NCBI GenBank assembly: GCA_022360595.1
Contig: JAKSCN010000396.1
Coordinates: 1-7,334 of the forward strand
DNA from: Chromatiales bacterium
Lineage (GTDB): Bacteria > Pseudomonadota > Gammaproteobacteria > Chromatiales > Chromatiaceae
Reading direction: 5' to 3'
Length of the DNA: 7,334 bases
Below, piece by piece: positions 1 through 5,059 of the stretch. The notes under the pieces are model-generated. The model searched no databases. It was not told where the DNA came from and was given only the letters and a program-made list of their open reading frames with translations. Made by a program: the position numbers and the translations under genes. Numbering within the stretch: the stretch's first letter is position 1; each line of letters begins with the position of its first letter.

Positions 1-387
1 ACCGACATCGCCGACCACACGTTCGTGATCCGAGTCATACCCACGGTGAGTAGCCAGATCAAAGGCGACCGACAGACCTTGCTGACCGGCTGCCAGATTA
101 CGCTTATAGAAAGCATTGGACTCGTCAGCGGTAGAGAAACCGGCATATTGGCGGACCGTCCAGGGGCGCCCGGCGTACATGGTCGCTTTCGGACCGCGTA
201 CAAAGGGGGCCAGGCCAGGCAGGCTTTCACAGTGCTGCAGCCCATCCAGATCAGCCGCGGTATAGACCGGCTTAACCCCAATGCCTTCCGGGGTATTCCA
301 GTTGAGATTTTCCAGCGGACGTCCGCGTAACTCCTTCTCCGCCAGTGTTTTCCACTGCTCTAAAGTTGGTTTAGGCGAATCTGCCAT
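1..387 (-). CDS. mutA: Methylmalonyl-CoA mutase large (catalytic) subunit, N-terminal 129 residues, 3' end outside window
   Basis: This enzyme is the B12-dependent mutase that interconverts (R)-methylmalonyl-CoA and succinyl-CoA, the last step of propionyl-CoA entry into the TCA cycle. The frame opens at the ATG at 387-385 and stays open to the left edge; the family is usually about 700 residues, so less than a fifth is present. The family signature is clear: RGPKATMYAGRPWTVRQYAG at residues 64-83, then FSTADESNAFYKRNLAAGQ and GLSVAFDLATHRGYDSD. By alignment from memory with the Propionibacterium enzyme, Arg74 and Tyr81 correspond to the active-site Arg82 and Tyr89. An AGGAG ribosome site lies 9 nt before the ATG. 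The C-terminal B12-binding domain cannot be seen, so whether it is fused (MCM/ScpA type) or on a separate subunit is unknown. The gene follows prpE on the same strand but sits behind a strong terminator, and I see no convincing promoter in the 65 nt between. The symbol is a family-level choice; scpA or mcm would be equally valid. Confidence 0.95.
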   Translation of the reverse strand, partial: MADSPKPTLEQWKTLAEKELRGRPLENLNWNTPEGIGVKPVYTAADLDGLQHCESLPGLAPFVRGPKATMYAGRPWTVRQYAGFSTADESNAFYKRNLAAGQQGLSVAFDLATHRGYDSDHERVVGDVG

Positions 388-439
388 GGCAACTAGCTCC
401 TGAACAGGCCATACAGCCGGCCTGAGATCTTGATATTGA

Positions 440-482
440 AAAAGTCGACAAAGGGCCTGAGTCATCTTTTGACTCAGGCCCC
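440..482 (-). terminator. Rho-independent terminator after prpE
   Basis: A perfect 12-bp inverted repeat, GGGCCTGAGTCA (453-464) and TGACTCAGGCCC (470-481), closes a 5-nt loop. Read on the minus strand it is followed by TTT, then GTCGAC, then TTTTT. It starts 25 nt past the prpE stop codon and ends about 65 nt before the methylmalonyl-CoA mutase start. The T tract is interrupted, so some read-through into the mutase gene is possible. On the plus strand the hairpin is followed by CGTTATATTTTTATT, so it could work weakly in both directions. Confidence 0.85.
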
Positions 483-506
483 GTTATATTTTTATTGCTT
501 TAGGGC

Positions 507-2402
507 TTAGTGTTTCTGAGCGTAACCGATACGCAACAGCGCTTCGGTAATCTCGTCCAGAATCACTGGATCATCGATAGTGGCAGGCATTTTGTATTCC
601 TGACCATCGGCGATCTTCTTCATGGTACCGCGCAAAATCTTACCGGAACGGGTCTTCGGCAGACGCTCAACGATAACCACCTTCTTGAACGCGGCAACCG
701 GGCCAATCTTCTGGCGCACCAGCGAGACCAACTCGGCAATGATTTCATCTTCAGGACGATCAACCCCCGCCTTCAGCACCACCAGACCGACAGGCAGTTC
801 GCCCTTGAGCTGGTCAGCAGCACCGATAACACCACACTCAGCCACATCCGGATGCGACGAGAGCACCTCTTCCATGCCGCCGGTGGAGAGACGATGGCCC
901 GCCACGTTGATGATGTCGTCGATACGGCTCATGATCCAGAGATAGCCATCTTCATCCTTATAACCCGCATCACCGGTCAGGTAGTAACCCTCCTGGGCGC
1001 TCAGGTAGGAGTCGAGATAGCGCTCATCGTTCTGCCACAGCGTGGGCAGACAGCCCGGTGGCATGGGCAGCTTGATCATGATGCGGCCAATCTCGCCGGC
1101 AGCCTCTTCGTTGCCGTTCTCATCGAGAATCTGAACATCGTAGCCAGGCACCGAGCAGGTCGGAGAACCGGCCTTAACCGGCAGCTCTTCAATACCCATA
1201 CAGTTGGCGGCGATACCCCAACCGGTCTCAGTCTGCCACCAGTGATCGATCACCGGCACTTTCAGGGTATTCTGAGCCCACTCCAGGGTATCCGGATCGC
1301 AACGCTCACCGGCCAGGAACAGCGCTTCGAACTTGGACATATCGTACTTTTTCAGATAATCCGCATCCGGGTCTTCACGCTTGATAGCGCGGAAAGCGGT
1401 GGGTGCGGTAAACATCACACGCACATTGTGCTCAGAGATCACACGCCAGAACGCACCTGGATCAGGCGTACCAACCGGCTTACCTTCAAACATGATGGTG
1501 GTGCAGCCGTGCAGCAGCGGTGCATAAACAATGTAGGAGTGACCCACAACCCAACCCACATCAGAGGCGGCCCAGAAGACATCGCCGGGATCAACGTTGT
1601 AGATGTTTTTCATACTCCACTTCATGGCAACAGCGTGGCCGCCGTTATCACGAACCACACCTTTTGGCACACCGGTGGTGCCTGAAGTGTAGAGAATGTA
1701 AAGAGGATCGGTGGCCGCTACCGGCACACACTCAGCCGGATCAGCAGCCGCGGCGCCAGAGGCCCAATCGATATCGCGGCCTTCCTGCATGGAAGCGGTC
1801 GCCTGGGGACGCTGGAAGACGACGGTCTTCTCAGGCTTGTGCTCGGAGATCTCGATCGCCTCATCCAGCAGCGGCTTATATTCGATAACACGCTTGCCTT
1901 CGATACCACACGACGCAGATACAATCACCTTCGGCTTGGCGTCGTTGATGCGGGTGGCCAGCTCTTTTGAGGCGAAACCGCCAAATACAACCGAGTGGAT
2001 CGCACCCAGACGGGCGCAGGCCAACATGGCAACAGCGGCTTCGGGAATCATCGGCATGTAGACGATAACACGATCGCCCTTCTCTACCCCTTGCGCCTTG
2101 AGCAGACCGGCGAACTTGGCCACCGCATCACGCAATTCAGTGTAGGTCAGCTTGGTTTGGCTATCGGTAACCGGGCTGTCGTGAATCAGCGCCAACTGGT
2201 CGCCACGACCGTTCTCAACATGACGATCGAGTGAGTTGTAACAGGTATTCAGCTCCGCACCGGCAAACCAACGGTAAAAAGGCTTGTTGGAATCGTCCAG
2301 CACTTTGTCCCAAGGTTTATACCAATCGATTTCGGCTGCTGCTTCAGCCCAGAATCCTTCAGGATCCTCCATAGAGCGCGCATATGTATCTTTGTAATTC
2401 AT
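507..2402 (-). CDS. prpE: Propionyl-CoA synthetase (propionate-CoA ligase, AMP-forming)
   Basis: This cytosolic ANL-superfamily enzyme activates propionate with ATP and CoA through a propionyl-AMP intermediate. It has 631 residues from the ATG at 2402, close to the 628 of E. coli PrpE. Motifs in order: N-terminal ACAS domain (YARSMEDPEGFWAE, about 7-20), phosphate loop YTSGTTGVPKG (238-248), HWWQTETGW (387-395), LTGD (475-478), hinge region SRIDDIINVAGHRLSTGG (492-509), and PKTRSGKILR (582-591). Lys588 is the catalytic lysine, also the usual target of reversible acylation in this family. INVAGHRLSTGG and QTETGW favour PrpE over acetyl-CoA synthetase. A GTG four codons upstream (2414) is also in frame. 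I prefer the ATG because GTGGA lies 7 nt before it and residue 1 then aligns with the E. coli start. It is transcribed away from the lyase gene at 2870 across a shared control region and ends at a strong terminator. Specificity for propionate over acetate or acrylate is inferred. Confidence 0.95.
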   Translation of the reverse strand: MNYKDTYARSMEDPEGFWAEAAAEIDWYKPWDKVLDDSNKPFYRWFAGAELNTCYNSLDRHVENGRGDQLALIHDSPVTDSQTKLTYTELRDAVAKFAGLLKAQGVEKGDRVIVYMPMIPEAAVAMLACARLGAIHSVVFGGFASKELATRINDAKPKVIVSASCGIEGKRVIEYKPLLDEAIEISEHKPEKTVVFQRPQATASMQEGRDIDWASGAAAADPAECVPVAATDPLYILYTSGTTGVPKGVVRDNGGHAVAMKWSMKNIYNVDPGDVFWAASDVGWVVGHSYIVYAPLLHGCTTIMFEGKPVGTPDPGAFWRVISEHNVRVMFTAPTAFRAIKREDPDADYLKKYDMSKFEALFLAGERCDPDTLEWAQNTLKVPVIDHWWQTETGWGIAANCMGIEELPVKAGSPTCSVPGYDVQILDENGNEEAAGEIGRIMIKLPMPPGCLPTLWQNDERYLDSYLSAQEGYYLTGDAGYKDEDGYLWIMSRIDDIINVAGHRLSTGGMEEVLSSHPDVAECGVIGAADQLKGELPVGLVVLKAGVDRPEDEIIAELVSLVRQKIGPVAAFKKVVIVERLPKTRSGKILRGTMKKIADGQEYKMPATIDDPVILDEITEALLRIGYAQKH

Positions 2403-2492
2403 CGTGTTTTCCACAGTTGGCGGTTAAAACCTGTCTTCTGAAAGTTGCGTACAATCCAGAAGCCAATTGCAAAGTCTTTTAATTGTTACCCA

Positions 2493-2501
2493 ATTATGAC
2501 A
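2493..2501 (-). promoter_or_regulatory. Candidate extended -10 promoter for prpE
   Basis: On the minus strand the sequence reads TGTCATAAT, a TGn extension joined to CATAAT, which matches the -10 consensus at 5 of 6 positions. No good -35 hexamer sits at the right distance, as is common for extended -10 promoters. Transcription would begin near 2486, giving a leader of about 84 nt before the ATG at 2402. An ATTGCAAA half-match at 2466-2473 would lie just downstream of the start, a typical repressor position. A second weaker option further upstream is TTGCAA (2595-2590), 17 nt, GGTAAT (2572-2567), which would overlap the TTTGCAAA palindrome. Confidence 0.4.
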
Positions 2502-2587
2502 GACTCGTAAAGCAAAAAATTGCCGCTACCGCTTATTTTTAAAGGCTTTTTTAGCAGTTTATCCAGATTACCCTGGAATTCCCCAAT

Positions 2588-2597
2588 ATTTGCAAAT
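2588..2597. promoter_or_regulatory. TTTGCAAA palindrome, candidate ScfR-type acyl-CoA regulator site
   Basis: ATTTGCAAAT is a perfect 10-bp palindrome in the middle of the divergent region. TTTGCAAA is the operator core described for the ScfR family (RamB, mycobacterial PrpR, Rhodobacter PccR), which control propionyl-CoA and acetate genes. Weaker copies lie at 2466-2473 (ATTGCAAA, 7 of 8) and 2620-2627 (AATGCAAA, 6 of 8). A split version, TTTGC-GA-GCAAA, lies at 2854-2865 just before the lyase start. The 31-bp step from 2589 to 2620 is close to three helical turns. Function is inferred from motif and context; no regulator gene is in the window. Confidence 0.5.
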
Positions 2598-2637
2598 TTA
2601 TTTACTTTTAAATATTCAGAATGCAAAGTAAATTGGG

Positions 2638-2653
2638 TGGCCGGAAATTGGCT
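2638..2653 (+). promoter_or_regulatory. Possible sigma54 (-24/-12) promoter toward the lyase gene
   Basis: TGGCCGGAAATTGGCT has the invariant GG and GC dinucleotides separated by exactly 10 nt and an overall fit to TGGCACG-N4-TTGCW with three mismatches. Enterobacterial prpBCDE operons use sigma54 with the activator PrpR, which makes the match worth noting. It would start transcription near 2664, about 205 nt before the lyase ATG. A competing sigma70-like promoter lies downstream at 2736-2764, and one such match in AT-rich DNA can occur by chance. Confidence 0.2.
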
Positions 2654-2735
2654 ATCACTAAACTATAGCCTCTCGGCGATAGACCACCAGCCTCAAACAA
2701 GCAGCACCAAAGAGGGATGGTTTATATTATTTCTA

Positions 2736-2764
2736 TTGACACATAAATGACACTGATCAATAAC
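2736..2764 (+). promoter_or_regulatory. Sigma70-type promoter for the lyase gene
   Basis: A perfect -35 hexamer TTGACA (2736-2741) is followed after 17 nt by AATAAC (2759-2764), which matches the -10 consensus at 4 of 6 positions. Transcription would begin near 2771, leaving a leader of about 100 nt before the ATG at 2870. The leader contains a GTCGAC palindrome (2789-2794) just downstream of the start and the split TTTGC-GA-GCAAA element next to the start codon, either of which could serve as an operator. Confidence 0.6.
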
Positions 2765-2869
2765 TCAGGCTCTATGTAGAGAACAGTCGTCGACACCACC
2801 CCAACGCTGGGTTGAAATCCCAATCCAAGGATATAAACAGACATTTTCGGCCATTTGCGAGCAAACTCT

Positions 2870-3745
2870 ATGAACCATTCTGCCGGCAAAAAACTACGCC
2901 AACTACTGGATCAACCGGGGCTCATCACCATGCCTTGCTGCTTCGACGCCTTCAGCGCCAAACTGATCGCCCAGGCAGGCTTTCCCCTCACCTTTATGAG
3001 CGGTTTTGCCGTCTCCGCTGCACGCCTGGGCCTGCCGGACACAGGCTTGATCTCTTATGGCGAATTGGTGGAGCAGGGACGCAATATCTGCGCAGCCGTA
3101 GATATCCCCGTCATCGGCGACGCCGACACCGGCTATGGCAATGCCCTGAATGTGCGCCGCACCATTCGCGGCTACGCCGCAGCAGGCTTTGCCTGCGCCA
3201 TGATTGAAGACCAAGAGAGCCCCAAGCGCTGTGGCCACACCCGCGGCAAAAGCATTGTTGGACGGGATGAGGCCCTAAACCGCATCAAGGCCGCTGTCGA
3301 TGAACGTGATGCCGGCAGCGACCTGCTGATCATGGCACGCACCGATGCCCGCCATAGCCACGGCATGGAGGAGGCGCTCTGGCGTTGCCAGGCATTTGCC
3401 GATTTAGGCGCAGACATCATCTTCCTGGAGGCGCCCCGCAGCCGGGAGGAGATGGAGCAGTTCTGCAAGGCCATCCCCGGCCCCAAAATGGCCAACATGG
3501 TGGAGCAGGGCGATACACCGCTACTGCCACCCGCCGAACTGGAACAGATGGGTTACAAAATCGCCGCCTACCCGTTAACGCTACTCAGCAGCGCTGCCCA
3601 CGCCATGCAGCAGGCACTTGCTCAGCTCAAGCAAGGCAAACCGGTTGATGCAATGCTCGACTTCGCAGAGCTGCGCCAGGTTGTCGGTTTTGATGACTAC
3701 AACCGGCAATTGGCCAACTACGACAATCCACCAAAAACCGACTAA
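2870..3745 (+). CDS. Isocitrate lyase/PEP mutase family C-C lyase (methylisocitrate- or dimethylmalate-lyase-like)
   Basis: This is a 291-residue TIM-barrel enzyme that probably cleaves a 2-hydroxy or branched dicarboxylate, releasing pyruvate or a related acid. Visible motifs are MPCCFDAFSAKL (21-32), the Mg-binding DADTGYGN (84-91), IEDQ (112-115), catalytic loop KRCGH (119-123) with Cys121, ARTDA (156-160), LEAP (186-189) and ANM (208-210). The KRCGH cysteine argues for a lyase, not a PEP mutase. The N-terminal MPxxFDA segment is unlike classical PrpB, which to my recollection has an Asn-rich stretch there, and resembles the dimethylmalate lyase/oxaloacetate decarboxylase side of the family. 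The ATG at 2870 is the only ATG in the open stretch that starts after 2836; its ribosome site is weak (GCGAG). A TTG at 2855 would add five residues, and the better AAGGA at 2827-2831 serves no standard start codon. Context beside prpE suggests a propionate-related role, but no prpC or prpD is present, so the substrate is unresolved. Confidence 0.85.
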   Translation: MNHSAGKKLRQLLDQPGLITMPCCFDAFSAKLIAQAGFPLTFMSGFAVSAARLGLPDTGLISYGELVEQGRNICAAVDIPVIGDADTGYGNALNVRRTIRGYAAAGFACAMIEDQESPKRCGHTRGKSIVGRDEALNRIKAAVDERDAGSDLLIMARTDARHSHGMEEALWRCQAFADLGADIIFLEAPRSREEMEQFCKAIPGPKMANMVEQGDTPLLPPAELEQMGYKIAAYPLTLLSSAAHAMQQALAQLKQGKPVDAMLDFAELRQVVGFDDYNRQLANYDNPPKTD

Positions 3746-3763
3746 TCTACTGAGTAGTTCAGC

Positions 3764-3769
3764 TATAAT
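3764..3769 (+). promoter_or_regulatory. Perfect -10 hexamer before the thioredoxin gene
   Basis: TATAAT occurs in the 58-nt gap after the lyase stop codon, and transcription from it would begin near 3776, about 28 nt before the thioredoxin ATG. No good -35 sits 16-18 nt upstream (ACTAAT at 3741-3746 is the closest). A small palindrome, CTACT-G-AGTAG (3747-3757), lies between and could bind a regulator. The thioredoxin gene could therefore be transcribed separately from the lyase gene. Confidence 0.35.
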
Positions 3770-3803
3770 CGAATATGATTTGGCAAACACCTCTCGCATA
3801 CTC

Positions 3804-4838
3804 ATGAGACAGACCACCCGCTTTGTTCTTCTGCTCCTGCTGTTAGTTGCCACCGGCGCCGCATGGGCCGAAACAGACAGCAAAACCACGGGACGCTTCC
3901 TGGGGGCCAAAACCACCGTCTACCCGGAGTGGTTTAAGGAGAGCTTTCTCGATCTGCGTGAAGATATTCAAGAGGCTGCTGACGAAGGCAAACGGGTGAT
4001 GATCTTCTTCCACCAGGAGAGGTGCCCTTACTGCAACCTGATGGTCGAGAAAAACCTCTCCCAGAAAGAGATCAGCGACAGCATGCAGCAGCATCTGGAT
4101 GTCATTGAGTTCAACATGTGGGGCGATCGCGAAGTGACTGGACTGGATGGCGCCAACCTGACCGAAAAAGAGTTCGCCGCCGCACTGCGGGTGCAGTTTA
4201 CCCCCACCATCCTCGCATTTGACGAAAACGGCAACGTAGTCCTGCGCTTGAACGGCTACATCCCTCCACAGAAATTCAAAGTGGCGCTCGACTACGTCAT
4301 CAACCGCCGGGAGCAAGCACAGAGCTATCGCCAATATCTCGCCAGCCAACGGCCTGCCCAGCCCTCAGGCACGCTCAATCCGCAACCCTTCTTCAACACT
4401 GAACTGAAAGACCTGACTCGCAATAACCACCGCCCCCTGGCGGTCTTTTTCGAACAGACTCAATGCCCTGGTTGCGACAGCGCCCACCGGGAAGTATTTG
4501 ACGCACACTCTGTGCGCACAGAGATCCACCCCTTCGACACCGTACAACTGGACATGTGGTCAAACCAGCAGATCACCACGCCCGATGGCCGCCAGCTCAG
4601 CACCCGCAACTGGGCCAAAGAGCTAGGCGTTACCTTTGCACCAACCGTGGTGCTGTTTGACGGCAACGGCCAGGAGGTGATTCGCTCAGAGGCATATTTC
4701 AAACAATTCCACACCGCCTCCATTTTCAACTATGTCTCCAGCGGCGACTACCGGAAGCAACCCAGCTTCCAGCGTTACCTCTCCGCTCGTGCCGAGCACA
4801 TCCGTGAAACCGGCCAAGACGTTAACATTTGGCAGTAA
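3804..4838 (+). CDS. Secreted tandem-domain SoxW-like thioredoxin (two thioredoxin folds)
   Basis: This is a 344-residue periplasmic thiol-disulfide protein with two thioredoxin-like domains. A signal peptide is clear: charged start MRQTTR, a run of hydrophobic leucines (7-15) and an AWA cleavage site after residue 22. Domain 1 (about 40-170) has CPYC at 74-77 and cis-proline FTPT at 132-135. Domain 2 (about 195-330) has CPGC at 221-224 and FAPT at 278-281. The domains repeat the same landmarks: NMWG...TGLDGANL versus DMWS...TTPDGRQL, then a TPT/APT strand, then GYIPPQKFKVALDYV versus AYFKQFHTASIFNYV. The WGD and GYxxPxxF pattern is that of SoxW and the thioredoxin-like family PF13098. The frame stays open upstream to 3618 inside the lyase gene, but the ATG at 3804 is chosen because the signal peptide begins there. 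The ribosome site is weak. Its partner could be sulfur-oxidation proteins, cytochromes or copper proteins; the copper receptor downstream favours the last. Confidence 0.85.
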   Translation: MRQTTRFVLLLLLLVATGAAWAETDSKTTGRFLGAKTTVYPEWFKESFLDLREDIQEAADEGKRVMIFFHQERCPYCNLMVEKNLSQKEISDSMQQHLDVIEFNMWGDREVTGLDGANLTEKEFAAALRVQFTPTILAFDENGNVVLRLNGYIPPQKFKVALDYVINRREQAQSYRQYLASQRPAQPSGTLNPQPFFNTELKDLTRNNHRPLAVFFEQTQCPGCDSAHREVFDAHSVRTEIHPFDTVQLDMWSNQQITTPDGRQLSTRNWAKELGVTFAPTVVLFDGNGQEVIRSEAYFKQFHTASIFNYVSSGDYRKQPSFQRYLSARAEHIRETGQDVNIWQ

Positions 4839-4868
4839 CTGTAGAGCCATCACACCGAATCGCAATGA

Positions 4869-4898
4869 GTGAAATCACACACTCCACTGTGAAATAAC
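4869..4898 (+). repeat. Direct repeat GTGAAATMAC upstream of the TonB receptor
   Basis: GTGAAATCAC (4869-4878) and GTGAAATAAC (4889-4898) match at 9 of 10 positions and are spaced exactly 20 bp apart, about two helical turns. A third GAAAT follows at 4902-4906, inside the palindrome GAAATTTC (4902-4909). Direct repeats at two-turn spacing are typical of response-regulator sites. They lie 160-190 bp before the receptor start codon, between the thioredoxin and receptor genes. I do not recognise the motif as a Fur, Zur, CueR or CopR box. Confidence 0.4.
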
Positions 4899-5059
4899 TT
4901 AGAAATTTCGCTTTTTTAGGCACTTATCACAAAAAGCCTAACCCACCTTACCTAGATCAACTCACCACTCCACAAGCCTTGGATAGACTTGCCCGCCTCA
5001 GGAAGCATTACGCGATGCACCAAGATCCTGATTTCTCGACAAGTTTGGAGTAGTAAAAG

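Larger units (their letters stand above)
2403..2869. promoter_or_regulatory. Divergent AT-rich control region between prpE and the lyase gene
   Basis: This 467-bp region has no convincing gene. A 76-codon open frame on the plus strand (2520-2750, TTG start) has no recognisable product and falls in AT-rich DNA with promoter-like sequences, so I do not call it. The region holds an extended -10 promoter toward prpE, a -35/-10 promoter toward the lyase gene, a perfect TTTGCAAA palindrome with partial copies, and a possible sigma54 site, each listed separately. The base composition is clearly more AT-rich than the flanking genes. It is the natural place for propionate-responsive control of both transcription units. 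Confidence 0.8.

Noticed and set aside
510..1685. Long plus-strand open frame of 391 codons opposite prpE
   Set aside because: It lies antisense to a well-supported prpE gene, has no recognisable domain, and is rich in His, Arg and Thr as expected of a shadow frame in GC-biased DNA.
2403..2414. GTG start for prpE at 2414
   Set aside because: The ATG at 2402 has GTGGA at a suitable distance and aligns with the known PrpE N-terminus, while the GTG has no good ribosome site.
2520..2750. 76-codon plus-strand frame in the divergent control region
   Set aside because: It begins with TTG without a clear ribosome site, shows no family resemblance, and overlaps candidate promoters and operators in AT-rich sequence.
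3618..3803. 62-residue N-terminal extension of the thioredoxin protein
   Set aside because: The extension overlaps the lyase gene in another frame, has no domain character, and would bury a clear signal peptide that begins at 3804.
4911..4942. TTAGGC/GCCTAA inverted repeat as a terminator after the thioredoxin gene
   Set aside because: The stem is only 6 bp with a 14-nt loop, and the T run precedes the stem on the plus strand. It could at most act on the minus strand, where no gene ends.
4880..4973. Repeated CACTCCAC octamer (4880-4887 and 4966-4973)
   Set aside because: The copies are not phased, have different flanks, and sit in CA-rich sequence where such matches arise by chance.
4839..5059. 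Fur, Zur or known copper-regulator box before the TonB receptor
   Set aside because: I found no credible match to the consensus sites I know; only the unassigned GTGAAAT direct repeats stand out.
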